Assembly: GCF_030719215.1 (NCBI RefSeq)
Contig: NZ_CP120983.1
Span: forward strand, 7,006,001-7,070,000
Length of the DNA: 64,000 bases
DNA from: Streptomyces sp. Alt3
GTDB taxonomy: Bacteria; Actinomycetota; Actinomycetes; Streptomycetales; Streptomycetaceae
Direction of reading: 5' to 3'
A program made the position numbers and the translations under genes. Every line of letters starts with the position of its first letter. Position 1 is the first letter of the stretch. Below the pieces are notes generated by a model. The model was not told the DNA's origin. It searched no databases and worked only from the letters and a program-made list of their open reading frames with translations. Positions 8,917 through 18,306 of the stretch are shown here, piece by piece.

Positions 8917-10073
8917 AGATCGGCATCGTCTGCCCGTACTCCTGGGACGTCCCGGGCGGGGTGCAGTTCCACATCCGCGACCTGGCCGAACACCTGATCC
9001 GCCTCGGCCACGACGTCTCGGTGCTCGCGCCCGCCGACGACGAGACGCCGCTCCCGCCGTACGTCGTGTCCGCGGGCCGGGCGGTGCCCGTCCCGTACAA
9101 CGGCTCGGTCGCCCGGCTGAACTTCGGGTTCCTGTCCGCCGCGCGCGTCCGGCGCTGGCTGAACGACGGCACCTTCGACGTCATCCACATCCACGAGCCC
9201 ACCGCGCCCTCGCTGGGCCTGCTCACCTGCTGGGCGGCGCAGGGGCCGATCGTGGCCACCTTCCACACGTCCAACCCGCGCTCCAGGGCGATGATCGCGG
9301 CGTACCCGATCCTCCAGCCCGCGCTGGAGAAGATCAGCGCGCGGATCGCGGTGAGCGAGTACGCGCGGCGGACGCTGGTCGAGCACCTCGGCGGCGACGC
9401 CGTGGTCATCCCCAACGGCGTCGACGTGGACTTCTTCGCCCGGGCCGAGCCGAAGGCCGAGTGGCAGGGCGGCACGATCGGCTTCATAGGGCGCATCGAC
9501 GAACCGCGCAAGGGACTGCCCGTCCTCATGAAGGCGCTCCCGGCGATCCTCGCCGCCCGTCCGGAGACGAGGCTCCTCGTCGCCGGACGCGGTGACGAGG
9601 AGGAGGCGGTCGCCTCGCTGCCGAAGGAGATGCGCTCGCGCGTCGAGTTCCTCGGCATGGTGAGCGACGAGGACAAGGCACGGCTGCTGCGCAGCGTCGA
9701 CGTGTACGTCGCGCCGAACACCGGTGGCGAGAGCTTCGGCATCATCCTGGTCGAGGCACTGTCGGCGGGAGCGCCCGTCCTCGCCAGCGACCTGGACGCC
9801 TTCGCTCAGGTGCTCGACCAGGGTTCCGCCGGTGACCTGTTCGCCAACGAGGACGCGGACGCCCTGGCCGCGGCCGCGATCCGGCTGCTGGGCGACCCGG
9901 AGCGGCGCGAGGGACTCCGGGAACGCGGCAGCGCGCATGTGCGCCGCTTCGACTGGACGACGGTCGGTGCGGACATCCTCGCGGTGTACGAGACGGTCAC
10001 GGACGGAGCGGCAGCCGTGGACACCGACGAACGCACGGGGCTCCGCGCGCGCTTCGGCCTCGCGAGGGACTGA
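8913..10073 (+). CDS. pimA: Phosphatidylinositol alpha-mannosyltransferase
   Basis: A GT4-family, GT-B-fold glycosyltransferase of 386 residues. It transfers mannose from GDP-mannose to phosphatidylinositol, starting PIM synthesis on the inner leaflet of the membrane. The N-terminal acceptor-site loop PGGVQFHIRDLAEHL follows MKIGIVCPYSWDV. The donor-binding E-x7-E motif is in ESFGIILVEAL near residues 273-281, and GRIDEPRKGL marks the interdomain nucleotide-sugar region. It is the last gene of the overlapping pgsA-acyltransferase-pimA set. A GC-rich inverted repeat lies just downstream. Confidence 0.93.
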   Translation: MKIGIVCPYSWDVPGGVQFHIRDLAEHLIRLGHDVSVLAPADDETPLPPYVVSAGRAVPVPYNGSVARLNFGFLSAARVRRWLNDGTFDVIHIHEPTAPSLGLLTCWAAQGPIVATFHTSNPRSRAMIAAYPILQPALEKISARIAVSEYARRTLVEHLGGDAVVIPNGVDVDFFARAEPKAEWQGGTIGFIGRIDEPRKGLPVLMKALPAILAARPETRLLVAGRGDEEEAVASLPKEMRSRVEFLGMVSDEDKARLLRSVDVYVAPNTGGESFGIILVEALSAGAPVLASDLDAFAQVLDQGSAGDLFANEDADALAAAAIRLLGDPERREGLRERGSAHVRRFDWTTVGADILAVYETVTDGAAAVDTDERTGLRARFGLARD

Positions 10074-10117
10074 GCGCGGCCCACCCGGCCCGGGGTGCCC
10101 CTCCGCCCGGCAGGCGG

Positions 10118-10144
10118 GCCCGGGCCGTACCGGGGGGCCCGGGC
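10118..10144. terminator. Possible stem-loop after pimA
   Basis: GCCCGGGC occurs at 10118-10125 and again at 10137-10144. The sequence is self-complementary, so the copies can form an 8-bp stem with an 11-base loop. Its position between pimA and the next start at 10174 fits partial termination. Confidence 0.35.
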
Positions 10145-10173
10145 GGCCGCCGCCGACGGTAGCCTTGCCGCCC

Positions 10174-10719
10174 GTGATCGAAATCCTCATCTGGACCGTC
10201 GTCGCGCTCTTCGCGATCGGCCTGTACCTCAGCTGGACCGCAGGGCGGCTCGACCGGCTCCACGCGCGCATCGACGCGGCGCGGGCCGCGCTCGACGCCC
10301 AGCTGCTGCGCCGTGCCTCGGTCACCCAGGAACTGGCCACGTCCGGGGTCCTGGACCCCGCCGCGTCGATCGTGCTGTACGAGGCCGCCCACGCCGCACG
10401 GCAGGCCGAGGAGGAGCAGCGTGAGGTCGCGGAGAGCGAGCTGAGCACCGCCCTGCGGGCCGTCTTCGGTGAGCCGGCACAGGTCGACGCCGTGAAGGAG
10501 TTCCCGGGCGGTGAGGACGCGGCGAGGGAACTGGCCGCCGCCGTACGCCGGGTGCCGATGGCGCGCCGTTTCCACAACGATTCGGTGCGGGCCGCCCGCG
10601 CCCTGCGCAGGCACCGGACGGTGCGACTGCTCCGGCTCGCCGGCCACGCCCCGTTCCCGCTCGCCTTCGAGATGGACGACGAGCCGCCGGTGGCCCTGGC
10701 GGACCGCCCCGGCAGCTGA
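10174..10719 (+). CDS. Small membrane-anchored protein, LemA-like coiled helix
   Basis: A 181-residue protein with one N-terminal membrane helix (residues about 3-24, EILIWTVVALFAIGLYLSW). A long charged helical part rich in Ala, Glu and Arg follows. This shape is LemA-like: short N-out anchor, then a helical bundle. I cannot assign a function. The GTG at 10174 is the first good start after the pimA stop and gives a sensible membrane anchor. It probably reads through from the PIM operon or has a promoter in the 100-base gap. Confidence 0.65.
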   Translation: MIEILIWTVVALFAIGLYLSWTAGRLDRLHARIDAARAALDAQLLRRASVTQELATSGVLDPAASIVLYEAAHAARQAEEEQREVAESELSTALRAVFGEPAQVDAVKEFPGGEDAARELAAAVRRVPMARRFHNDSVRAARALRRHRTVRLLRLAGHAPFPLAFEMDDEPPVALADRPGS

Positions 10720-10731
10720 CGGCGGCCCGGC

Positions 10732-10760
10732 CCGTTCCCGCCGCACGGGGCCGGGAACGG
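10732..10760. terminator. Stem-loop before pdxS
   Basis: CCGTTCCCG at 10732-10740 pairs perfectly with CGGGAACGG at 10752-10760 (9 bp, 11-base loop), 12 bases after the preceding stop codon. Confidence 0.6.
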
Positions 10761-10840
10761 ATCGGCGCGCCCACTGGGTGCGGACCGGCCCGGCGGAGGT
10801 CTGACCCGGCCGGGTGCGGGCTCCCGGGACGTACGGAACG

Positions 10841-10874
10841 GTCCACGGGGTGTTCATTGGCCCTTGCTGTGGAC
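10841..10874. promoter_or_regulatory. Inverted repeat GTCCAC-N22-GTGGAC upstream of pdxS
   Basis: GTCCAC at 10841-10846 and GTGGAC at 10869-10874 are inverted copies about 75 bases before the pdxS start. The right half in context (TGTGGACT) resembles the GTGG(A/T)CT core reported for the MocR-type PLP regulator PdxR near pdxST in Corynebacterium glutamicum. No pdxR gene is in the window. This is a suggestive match only. Confidence 0.3.
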
Positions 10875-10944
10875 TGCTCCAGGGGCGTTTGCTCGGAGAA
10901 GCAGCAGCACCCCGTTGTCTTCTCCACCCCAGTGAGGTCGATCC

Positions 10945-11865
10945 GTGTCCACGCTTCCCAGCACCCCGCAGTCCGCCGAGACCCCGGCCACCGGCACCGC
11001 CCGAGTCAAGCGCGGCATGGCCGAGCAGCTCAAGGGCGGCGTGATCATGGACGTCGTCGACGCCGAGCAGGCGAAGATCGCCGAGGACGCGGGTGCCGTG
11101 GCCGTCATGGCGCTCGAGCGGGTGCCCGCCGACATCCGCAAGGACGGCGGCGTGGCCCGGATGTCGGACCCGAACATGATCGAGGAGATCATCGGGGCCG
11201 TCTCCATCCCGGTCATGGCCAAGTCCCGCATCGGCCACTTCGTCGAGGCCCAGGTGCTCCAGTCCCTCGGCGTCGACTACATCGACGAGTCCGAGGTGCT
11301 CACCCCGGCCGACGAGGTGAACCACAGCGACAAGTTCGCCTTCACCACCCCGTTCGTCTGCGGCGCCACGAACCTGGGCGAGGCCCTGCGCCGGATCGCC
11401 GAGGGCGCCGCGATGATCCGCTCCAAGGGCGAGGCGGGCACGGGCAACGTCGTCGAGGCCGTGCGCCACCTGCGCCAGATCAAGAACGAGATCGCCCGGC
11501 TGCGCGGCTACGACAACAACGAGCTGTACGCCGCCGCGAAGGAGCTCCGCGCGCCCTACGAGCTGGTCAAGGAGGTCTCCGAGCTCGGCCGGCTGCCCGT
11601 CGTCCTGTTCTCGGCCGGTGGTGTGGCCACCCCCGCGGACGCGGCCCTGATGCGTCAGCTCGGCGCCGAGGGCGTCTTCGTGGGCTCCGGCATCTTCAAG
11701 TCCGGCGACCCGGCCAAGCGTGCCGCCGCCATCGTGAAGGCCACCACCTTCCACGACGACCCGAAGGTCATCGCGGACGCCTCGCGCAACCTGGGCGAGG
11801 CCATGGTCGGCATCAACTGCGACACGCTGCCCGAGGGCGAGCGCTACGCCAACCGCGGCTGGTAA
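10945..11865 (+). CDS. pdxS: Pyridoxal 5'-phosphate synthase, synthase subunit
   Basis: A 306-residue (beta/alpha)8 enzyme that makes PLP from ribose 5-phosphate, glyceraldehyde 3-phosphate and ammonia supplied by PdxT. The Schiff-base lysine block [10 protein letters not shown] is present near residue 95, with the phosphate-binding motif [20 protein letters not shown] further on. The N-terminal tail is about 20 residues longer than compact homologues and rich in Thr, Pro and Ala. The GTG at 10945 gives [10 protein letters not shown]. pdxT follows after six bases, so the two subunits of the complex are co-translated. Confidence 0.96.
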   Translation: MSTLPSTPQSAETPATGTARVKRGMAEQLKGGVIMDVVDAEQAKIAEDAGAVAVMALERVPADIRKDGGVARMSDPNMIEEIIGAVSIPVMAKSRIGHFVEAQVLQSLGVDYIDESEVLTPADEVNHSDKFAFTTPFVCGATNLGEALRRIAEGAAMIRSKGEAGTGNVVEAVRHLRQIKNEIARLRGYDNNELYAAAKELRAPYELVKEVSELGRLPVVLFSAGGVATPADAALMRQLGAEGVFVGSGIFKSGDPAKRAAAIVKATTFHDDPKVIADASRNLGEAMVGINCDTLPEGERYANRGW

Positions 11866-11871
11866 GCACCG

Positions 11872-12504
11872 ATGACCGACACCCCTGTCATCGGAGTCCT
11901 GGCGCTCCAGGGCGACGTACGGGAACACCTGACCGCCCTGGCCGTGGCGGACGCCCTGGCCAGGCCGGTCAGGCGGCCCGTGGAGCTCGCCGAGGTCGAC
12001 GGGCTGGTCATCCCCGGCGGCGAGTCCACCACGATGTCCAAGCTGGCGGTGATCTTCGGGATGCTGGAGCCGCTGCGCGAGCGGGTCGCCTCGGGGATGC
12101 CCGTGTACGGAACCTGCGCCGGGATGATCCTGCTGGCCGACAAGATCCTCAACCCTTCCCCGAGCTCTCGACTCCGTTCGAGCGGGGGAGACCCCGTGCC
12201 CGGCCAGGAGACGGTCGGCGGCATCGACATGATCGTGCGCCGTAACGCTTTCGGGCGGCAGAACGAGTCCTTCGAGGCGGCCGTCGAGATGGACGGGGTT
12301 CCCGGCGGACCCGTCGAGGGCGTCTTCATCCGGGCCCCCTGGGTGGAGTCGGTCGGCGCCCGCGCCGAGGTCCTCGCGGTGCACGGCGGCCATATCGTGG
12401 CCGTACGCCAGGGAAACGCCCTGGCGACGTCGTTCCACCCGGAGCTGACCGGGGACCACCGTGTGCACGCGCTCTTCACCGACATGGTGCGCGCCGTGGG
12501 CTGA
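11872..12504 (+). CDS. pdxT: Pyridoxal 5'-phosphate synthase, glutaminase subunit
   Basis: A class I glutamine amidotransferase of 210 residues that releases ammonia from glutamine and channels it to PdxS. The nucleophile Cys is in [12 protein letters not shown] near residue 80. The His-Glu pair is in [10 protein letters not shown] near residues 188-190, and PGGESTTM is conserved. Between LADKI and [14 protein letters not shown] there is a foreign-looking in-frame segment ([18 protein letters not shown]). It is encoded by a short palindromic repeat at 12155-12195. The insert lies in a surface-loop region and leaves all catalytic residues in place, so the enzyme is probably active. Confidence 0.94.
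   Translation: MTDTPVIGVLALQGDVREHLTALAVADALARPVRRPVELAEVDGLVIPGGESTTMSKLAVIFGMLEPLRERVASGMPVYGTCAGMILLADKILNPSPSSRLRSSGGDPVPGQETVGGIDMIVRRNAFGRQNESFEAAVEMDGVPGGPVEGVFIRAPWVESVGARAEVLAVHGGHIVAVRQGNALATSFHPELTGDHRVHALFTDMVRAVG
12155..12195. repeat. Short interspersed palindromic repeat inside pdxT
   Basis: The segment starts CTTCCCCGAGCTCTCGACTC and ends GTTCGAGCGGGGGAGACCCC. It forms an imperfect inverted repeat (CCCC and CTCGA against TCGAG and GGGG). From general knowledge it looks like a small element scattered through Streptomyces genomes, often between genes. I see one copy here and cannot count genome copies. Confidence 0.5.
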
Positions 12505-12565
12505 TGCGATCCCGGTAGGATCTCTCGGGTTCGGATCGATTTTGGTGACGCGAAGGAGAAGGCAG

Positions 12566-13318
12566 ATGTCCGGCCACTCTAAATGGGCTACGACGAAGCA
12601 CAAGAAGGCCGTGATCGACGCCAAGCGCGGCAAGCTCTTCGCGAAGATGATCAAAAACATCGAGGTCGCGGCCCGCACGGGCGGCGCCGACGTGTCCGGC
12701 AACCCGACCCTCTTCGACGCCATCCAGAAGGCCAAGAAGAGCTCGGTCCCGAACAAGAACATCGACTCGGCGGTCAAGCGCGGTGCCGGCCTGGAGGCCG
12801 GCGGCGCCGACTACGAGACGATCATGTACGAGGGCTACGGCCCGAACGGCGTCGCGGTGCTCATCGAGTGCCTCACCGACAACCGCAACCGTGCCGCGTC
12901 CGACGTCCGTGTCGCCATGACGCGCAACGGCGGTTCGATGGCGGACCCGGGCTCGGTCTCGTACCTGTTCAACCGCAAGGGCGTCGTGATCGTCCCCAAG
13001 GGCGAGCTGTCCGAGGACGACGTGCTCGGTGCCGTGCTCGAGGCGGGTGCCGAGGAGGTCAACGACCTCGGTGACACCTTCGAGGTGCTCAGCGAGGCCA
13101 CCGACATGGTCGCGGTCCGCACTGCGCTGCAGGACGCCTCCATCGACTACGACTCGGCCGAGGCCAACTTCGTCCCGACCATGCAGGTCGAGCTCGACGA
13201 GGAGGGCGCGCGCAAGATCTTCAAGCTGATCGACGCGCTGGAGGACAGCGACGACGTGCAGAACGTCTTCGCCAACTTCGACGTCTCCGACGAGGTCATG
13301 GAGAAGGTCGACGCCTGA
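12566..13318 (+). CDS. yebC: YebC/PmpR family protein, probable transcriptional regulator or translation factor
   Basis: A 250-residue member of the YebC (DUF28) family, starting [20 protein letters not shown] as is typical. Family members include DNA-binding regulators, and some have been linked to relief of ribosome stalling. Which role applies here is unknown. The ATG at 12566 is preceded by GAAGGAGAAGG. The gene lies directly before ruvCAB, a conserved neighbourhood. A strong 15-bp stem-loop separates it from ruvC, so co-transcription may be limited. Confidence 0.93.
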   Translation: MSGHSKWATTKHKKAVIDAKRGKLFAKMIKNIEVAARTGGADVSGNPTLFDAIQKAKKSSVPNKNIDSAVKRGAGLEAGGADYETIMYEGYGPNGVAVLIECLTDNRNRAASDVRVAMTRNGGSMADPGSVSYLFNRKGVVIVPKGELSEDDVLGAVLEAGAEEVNDLGDTFEVLSEATDMVAVRTALQDASIDYDSAEANFVPTMQVELDEEGARKIFKLIDALEDSDDVQNVFANFDVSDEVMEKVDA

Positions 13319-13334
13319 GGGCGGTGCGGTACAC

Positions 13335-13370
13335 CGACGGGCCGACGGGACACACCCCGTCGGCCCGTCG
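13335..13370. terminator. Strong stem-loop after yebC
   Basis: A perfect 15-bp stem (CGACGGGCCGACGGG with its complement) and a 6-base loop ACACAC, starting 17 bases after the stop. Confidence 0.75.
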
Positions 13371-13432
13371 CATTGTCGGTGCGACCCGATAGCCTGCGGG
13401 AACAGGTGACCGAGTGGCGGAGGGGCCCTTTC

Positions 13433-13966
13433 GTGCGGGTGTTGGGTGTGGACCCGGGGCTGACCCGGTGCGGTGTCGGAGTCGTCGAGGGCGTCGCCGG
13501 ACGGCCGCTCACCATGGTGGGCGTCGGCGTCGTGCGTACCCCGGCCGACGCGGAGCTCGGCCACCGGCTGGTCGCCATCGAGCGGGGCATCGAGCAGTGG
13601 CTCGACGAACACCGCCCCGAGTTCGTGGCGGTGGAGCGGGTGTTCGCCCAGCACAACGTCCGCACGGTCATGGGCACGGCCCAGGCCAGCGCGGTCGCGA
13701 TGCTCTGCGCGTCCCGCCGCGGCATCCCCGTCGCCCTGCACACGCCCAGCGAGGTCAAGGCGGCCGTCACCGGATCAGGACGCGCCGACAAGGCGCAGGT
13801 CGGGGCGATGGTGACCCGCTTGCTGCGCCTCGACGCACCCCCGAAGCCCGCCGACGCCGCCGACGCCCTCGCCCTCGCCATCTGCCACATCTGGCGCGCG
13901 CCCGCGCAGAACCGACTGCAGCAGGCCGTCGCCGCCCATCGCACGCTGAAAGGCCGTACCGCATGA
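13433..13966 (+). CDS. ruvC: Holliday junction endodeoxyribonuclease
   Basis: RuvC cuts Holliday junctions after RuvAB branch migration. Acidic catalytic residues are visible in [12 protein letters not shown] (residues 3-14), FVAVERVF and [15 protein letters not shown]. The GTG at 13433 gives MRVLGVDPG at 177 residues, the expected length. In-frame codons upstream would add about 20 non-conserved residues. The stop overlaps the ruvA start (ATGA at 13963), and ruvB follows, so the resolvasome genes form one unit. Confidence 0.95.
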   Translation: MRVLGVDPGLTRCGVGVVEGVAGRPLTMVGVGVVRTPADAELGHRLVAIERGIEQWLDEHRPEFVAVERVFAQHNVRTVMGTAQASAVAMLCASRRGIPVALHTPSEVKAAVTGSGRADKAQVGAMVTRLLRLDAPPKPADAADALALAICHIWRAPAQNRLQQAVAAHRTLKGRTA

Positions 13967-14589
13967 TCGCCTTCGTCTCCGGCCCGGTGGCCGCCCTAGC
14001 CCCGACCACGGCCGTGATCGAGGTCGGCGGCATCGGCATGGCCGTCCAGTGCACGCCCGAAACCCTCGCCGGACTGCGGATCGGCACGGACGCCAGGCTG
14101 GCCACCTCCCTGGTCGTCCGGGAGGACTCGCTCACCCTCTACGGCTTCGCGGACGACGACGAGCGGCAGGTCTTCGAGCTGCTCCAGACCGCCAGCGGCG
14201 TGGGCCCCCGGCTCGCCCAGGCGATGCTCGCCACCCACAGCCCCGACGCCCTGCGCATCGCCGTCGCCACCGGTGACGAGAAGGCGCTCACCGCCGTGTC
14301 CGGCATCGGCAAGAAGGGCGCCCAGAAGCTCCTCCTCGAACTCAAGGACCGGCTCGGCGACCCGGTCGGCGCGCGCATCGGGCAGCAGGGCGTCGGCACG
14401 GCCGTCAGCTCCTCCTGGCGCGACCAGCTGCAGGCCGCCCTCATCGGCCTCGGCTACGCCACCCGGGAGGCCGACGAGGCGGTGACCGCCGTGACTCCGC
14501 AGGCCGAGGCGGCGATCGCCGGGGGCGGCCAGGCACCCGTGCCCCAGCTGCTCCGTGCAGCCCTGCAGACGCTCAACCGCGCACGCTGA
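13963..14589 (+). CDS. ruvA: Holliday junction branch migration protein RuvA
   Basis: A 208-residue protein that binds four-way junctions and loads the RuvB motor. The order is an N-terminal OB-fold ([12 protein letters not shown]), helix-hairpin-helix segments ([19 protein letters not shown] and [20 protein letters not shown]), and a C-terminal RuvB-contact domain ([20 protein letters not shown]). It overlaps ruvC by four bases and precedes ruvB by about 80 bases. Confidence 0.96.
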   Translation: MIAFVSGPVAALAPTTAVIEVGGIGMAVQCTPETLAGLRIGTDARLATSLVVREDSLTLYGFADDDERQVFELLQTASGVGPRLAQAMLATHSPDALRIAVATGDEKALTAVSGIGKKGAQKLLLELKDRLGDPVGARIGQQGVGTAVSSSWRDQLQAALIGLGYATREADEAVTAVTPQAEAAIAGGGQAPVPQLLRAALQTLNRAR

Positions 14590-14670
14590 CCCCAGGGGCC
14601 CAGGCGGCCCCGCACGCCGGCCGGGACACCGCACGGACCGGCACCGAAACACCGAGGCGGGACTGACGAG

Positions 14671-15756
14671 ATGAACTGGGACGAGACCGGGCCCGACACC
14701 GGCGACCTCACCGACGAGCGGCTGGACGACCGCCTGGTCGACGCCGGCGCGGACGGCGAGGACACCGCGGTCGAGGCCGCCCTGCGCCCGAAGGACCTCC
14801 ACGAATTCGTCGGCCAGGAGAAGGTGCGCGAACAGCTCGACCTGGTCCTCAAGGCCGCCCGCGCCCGCGGCGCCACCGCCGACCACGTCCTGCTCTCCGG
14901 CGCCCCCGGCCTGGGCAAGACCACCCTCTCCATGATCATCGCTGCGGAGATGGGCGCCCCGATCCGGATCACCTCGGGCCCCGCGATCCAGCACGCCGGA
15001 GACCTCGCGGCGATCCTTTCCTCCCTCCAGGAGGGGGAAGTCCTCTTCCTCGACGAGATCCACCGGATGTCGCGGCCCGCCGAGGAGATGCTCTACATGG
15101 CGATGGAGGACTTCCGGGTCGACGTCATCGTCGGGAAGGGCCCCGGCGCCACGGCCATCCCGCTGGAACTGCCCCCCTTCACCCTCGTCGGCGCCACCAC
15201 CAGGGCAGGACTGCTCCCGCCCCCGCTGCGCGACCGCTTCGGCTTCACCGGACACATGGAGTTCTACGCCCCCACCGAGCTGGAGCGGGTCATCCACCGC
15301 TCCGCCGGCCTGCTCGACGTCGCCATAGACACCGCCGGCGCCGCTGAGATCGCCGGACGCTCCCGGGGCACCCCCCGCATCGCCAACCGCCTGCTGCGCC
15401 GCGTCCGCGACTACGCCCAGGTGAAGGCGGAAGGACGGATCGACCGGGACATCGCCGCCGCCGCCCTGCGGGTGTACGAGGTCGACGCCCGGGGACTCGA
15501 CCGGCTGGACCGTGCGGTGCTGGGCGCCCTGCTGAAACTCTTCGGCGGAGGCCCCGTCGGGCTGTCCACCCTCGCGGTGGCCGTGGGGGAGGAACGCGAG
15601 ACGGTCGAGGAGGTCGCCGAGCCCTTCCTCGTACGGGAAGGACTCCTCGCCAGGACCCCGCGCGGCAGGGTCGCGACCCCCGCGGCGTGGGCCCACCTCG
15701 GCCTGGTCCCTCCGCAGCAAGGCGCAAAGGGACAACAGGGCCTGTTCGGGGCGTGA
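14671..15756 (+). CDS. ruvB: Holliday junction branch migration ATPase RuvB
   Basis: A 361-residue AAA+ hexameric motor. Walker A is [10 protein letters not shown] near residues 78-87 and Walker B is LFLDEIHRM near 126-134. Sensor/arginine-finger region [19 protein letters not shown] and a C-terminal winged helix are present. The ATG at 14671 gives an acidic N-terminal tail of about 35 residues before [11 protein letters not shown], common in actinobacterial RuvB. The next operon (yajC) has its own candidate promoter. Confidence 0.96.
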   Translation: MNWDETGPDTGDLTDERLDDRLVDAGADGEDTAVEAALRPKDLHEFVGQEKVREQLDLVLKAARARGATADHVLLSGAPGLGKTTLSMIIAAEMGAPIRITSGPAIQHAGDLAAILSSLQEGEVLFLDEIHRMSRPAEEMLYMAMEDFRVDVIVGKGPGATAIPLELPPFTLVGATTRAGLLPPPLRDRFGFTGHMEFYAPTELERVIHRSAGLLDVAIDTAGAAEIAGRSRGTPRIANRLLRRVRDYAQVKAEGRIDRDIAAAALRVYEVDARGLDRLDRAVLGALLKLFGGGPVGLSTLAVAVGEERETVEEVAEPFLVREGLLARTPRGRVATPAAWAHLGLVPPQQGAKGQQGLFGA

Positions 15757-15803
15757 CGCAGGACGGGTTGGCCAGCAGGGGAACCCCGGTGCGATGCTGG
15801 ACG

Positions 15804-15833
15804 TTGTTCCAATGATGCGGACTCGCTTAGACT
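15804..15833 (+). promoter_or_regulatory. Candidate vegetative promoter for yajC-secDF
   Basis: TTGTTC (15804-15809) and TAGACT (15828-15833) with an 18-base spacer resemble an HrdB-type promoter. It lies about 90 bases before the yajC start, in a gap after ruvB. Confidence 0.5.
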
Positions 15834-15923
15834 CCGCCGATGCCGCCCGTACAGGTCGGTGTACCCACCCCCGTAGACCAGGCCGCGTGAATCAGCGTGG
15901 TCGTGCGAAGGAAGTTCCGTCCC

Positions 15924-16400
15924 GTGAGTCTCGTGACCCTCCTCCCCTTCATCGTGCTCATCGGGGCCATGTTCCTGATGACCCGGTCCGCCAAGAAGAA
16001 GCAGCAGGCGGCTGCGCAGATGCGCAACGACATGCAGCCCGGCACCGGCGTCCGGACGATCGGAGGCATGTACGCCACCGTCAAGGAGATTCAGGACGAC
16101 ACGGTTCTCCTCGAGGTCGCACCCGGCGTCCACGCCGTCTACGCGAAGAACGCCATCGGCGCGGTCCTGGACGACGCGGAGTACAACCGCATCGTCCACG
16201 GCGACGACGAGCTGGAGGGCGAGGACACGGTCGTGCCCGACGACGCCTCCTCGCTCACCGACGGTGAGTCCGCGGACGACGACGTCGCGAAGATCGACCT
16301 GGGCAAGAAGGCCGAGGACGACGCAGCGCCGAAGGACACCGAGGTCAAGGGCTCCGAGGTCAAGGACGCCAAGGCCGACGGCGAGGGCGACGCGAAGTAG
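15924..16400 (+). CDS. yajC: Preprotein translocase subunit YajC
   Basis: A 158-residue single-span membrane protein that associates with SecDF and the SecYEG channel. The N-terminal helix (VTLLPFIVLIGAMFLM) is followed by the basic stretch RSAKKKQQ and the conserved core GTGVRTIGGMYATVKEIQDD. The C-terminal third is very acidic with Lys (repeated EVKGSEVKDAKAD type sequence), longer than in enterobacteria. GTG 15924 follows GAAGGAAG. A GTG at 15897 would add nine basic residues and is less likely. secD and secF follow. Confidence 0.93.
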   Translation: MSLVTLLPFIVLIGAMFLMTRSAKKKQQAAAQMRNDMQPGTGVRTIGGMYATVKEIQDDTVLLEVAPGVHAVYAKNAIGAVLDDAEYNRIVHGDDELEGEDTVVPDDASSLTDGESADDDVAKIDLGKKAEDDAAPKDTEVKGSEVKDAKADGEGDAK

Positions 16401-16414
16401 TTCCACGATCCCCG

Positions 16415-16444
16415 GACGCCGGATGCCTGCGGGTGTCCGGCGTC
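16415..16444. terminator. Stem-loop between yajC and secD
   Basis: GACGCCGGA (16415-16423) pairs with TCCGGCGTC (16436-16444), a 9-bp stem with a 12-base loop. It may reduce readthrough or stabilise the yajC transcript. Confidence 0.5.
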
Positions 16445-16547
16445 TCGCGGGCCGTGGGCCCTTCTGCGGGGTCGGGTCCCCACATCACTCAGTGGCCGCT
16501 CGGGCGCGCACCCGGCGCGGGGCGGTTGGACAGGGAGAAACGAAAAG

Positions 16548-18305
16548 GTGGCAGCACCGAAGAAAGGCCGGGGCTCAACCGGTGGACAGGGCAGGCCGGG
16601 CCGTGCCCTGGCACTGATCCTCATCGCCATGGTCGCCCTGACCGGCGGGATGTTCCTGTCCGGTCACACCACGCCCCGGCTCGGTATCGACCTGGCCGGC
16701 GGCACGTCGATCACCCTCAAGGCCAAGAGCCAGCCCGGCAAGCCCGAGGCGATCAACGAGACCAACATGAACACCGCGGTCAGCATCATCGAACGCCGTG
16801 TCAATGGTCTGGGTGTCTCCGAGGCCGAGGTTCAGACCCAGGGCGCATCCAACATCATCGTCAACATCCCCAAGGGGACGAATTCGGCACAGGCCCGGGA
16901 GCAGGTCGGCACGACCGCCCAGCTGTACTTCCGGCCCGTGCTCACGGTCACCGGCGGCGCACCGACGCCCGAAGGTTCCGCGAGCCCGTCCGCGAGCGGA
17001 TCCGGGGAGCCGAGCGCCACGCCCAGTGCGAAGGCGAGCGACCCGGAGACGGCCTCGAATTCGAAGACGACGCCCTCGGCCGACTCCACCACCCAGGGCC
17101 GTGCCGTCACCGACGCCCTGAAGAAGGACGCGACGCCGACCCCCTCCGGCACCGCCGGTGCCGGGGAGTCGGACGCCCCCGCCGCGACCGAGACGCCCGA
17201 CGCGGCCACCGCGGCGCTCCAGAAGAAGTTCACCGAGCTCGACTGCACCGACAAGGCGGCCCGCGCGGCCGCCGGCGACGGTGTGAAGCCGACGGACCCC
17301 ACGGTCGCGTGCAGCTCCGAGGGTGACGCCAAGTACCTCCTCGGCCCGGCCGAGGTCTCCGGTACGGACGTCGACGACGCGAAGGCCCAGTTCGACCAGC
17401 AGCGCGGCATCTGGCTCGTCTCCATGGAGTTCACCGACAAGGGCTCCAAGAAGTTCCAGACGATCACCAAGAAGCTCTCGGCGCAGCAGTCCCCGGCGAA
17501 CCAGTTCGCGATCTCCCTCGACGGCGAGGTCGTCTCCGCACCCCAGGTGAACGAGACGCTCAGCGGCAGCGCCGAGATCTCCGGCAGCTTCACGCAGCAG
17601 TCGGCGGAGGACCTGGCCAACGTCCTGTCCTACGGCGCGCTCCCGCTCTCCTTCAGCGAGGACACCGTCACCACGGTCACCGCCGCCCTCGGCGGCGAGC
17701 AGCTGGAGGCCGGTCTCATCGCCGGTGCCATCGGACTGGCCCTGGTCGTCATCTACCTGGTGGCCTACTACCGCGGTCTGGCGCTCATCGCGCTCCTCAG
17801 CCTGGTGGCCTCCGGAATCCTGACCTACACGATCATGGCCCTGCTCGGCCCGGCCATCGGCTTCGCGCTGAACCTCCCGGCCGTCTGCGGTGCGATCGTG
17901 GCGATCGGTATCACGGCGGACTCGTTCATCGTCTACTTCGAACGCATCCGGGACGAGATCCGTGAGGGCCGCACACTCCGTCCGGCCGTCGAGCGCGCCT
18001 GGCCGCGAGCCCGTCGCACCATCCTCGTGTCCGACTTCGTGTCGTTCCTCGCGGCGGCGGTGCTCTTCCTCGTCACCGTCGGCAAGGTCCAGGGCTTCGC
18101 GTTCACGCTCGGCCTCACGACCCTGCTCGACGTCGTCGTGGTGTTCCTCTTCACCAAGCCCGTCATGACGCTGATGGCCCGCACGAAGTTCTTCGGCGGC
18201 GGTCACCCGTGGTCCGGCCTGGACCCGAAGCGGCTCGGTGCCAAGCCGCCGCTGCGCCGCTCGCGCCGCGTCAACGCCCGTACCGACCACCCGAAGGAGG
18301 CGTGA
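16548..18305 (+). CDS. secD: Protein translocase subunit SecD
   Basis: A proton-driven accessory subunit of the Sec translocon, 585 residues. A first membrane helix (ALALILIAMVALTGGMFLSG, near residues 24-43) precedes the signature GIDLAGGTSITL. A large extracellular domain and five C-terminal helices from about residue 385 follow (for example GAIVAIGITADSFIVYFERI). Between about residues 140 and 230 there is a low-complexity Ser/Pro/Ala/Thr-rich stretch that most bacterial SecD proteins lack. The GTG at 16548 gives MAAPKKGRGS. secF starts two bases after the stop. Confidence 0.95.
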   Translation: MAAPKKGRGSTGGQGRPGRALALILIAMVALTGGMFLSGHTTPRLGIDLAGGTSITLKAKSQPGKPEAINETNMNTAVSIIERRVNGLGVSEAEVQTQGASNIIVNIPKGTNSAQAREQVGTTAQLYFRPVLTVTGGAPTPEGSASPSASGSGEPSATPSAKASDPETASNSKTTPSADSTTQGRAVTDALKKDATPTPSGTAGAGESDAPAATETPDAATAALQKKFTELDCTDKAARAAAGDGVKPTDPTVACSSEGDAKYLLGPAEVSGTDVDDAKAQFDQQRGIWLVSMEFTDKGSKKFQTITKKLSAQQSPANQFAISLDGEVVSAPQVNETLSGSAEISGSFTQQSAEDLANVLSYGALPLSFSEDTVTTVTAALGGEQLEAGLIAGAIGLALVVIYLVAYYRGLALIALLSLVASGILTYTIMALLGPAIGFALNLPAVCGAIVAIGITADSFIVYFERIRDEIREGRTLRPAVERAWPRARRTILVSDFVSFLAAAVLFLVTVGKVQGFAFTLGLTTLLDVVVVFLFTKPVMTLMARTKFFGGGHPWSGLDPKRLGAKPPLRRSRRVNARTDHPKEA

Positions 18306-18306
18306 G

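Noticed and set aside
9997-12777. A minus-strand open frame of over 900 codons opposite pdxS and pdxT
   Set aside because: Same shadow effect; the plus strand encodes intact PdxS and PdxT and the antisense product has no recognisable domain.
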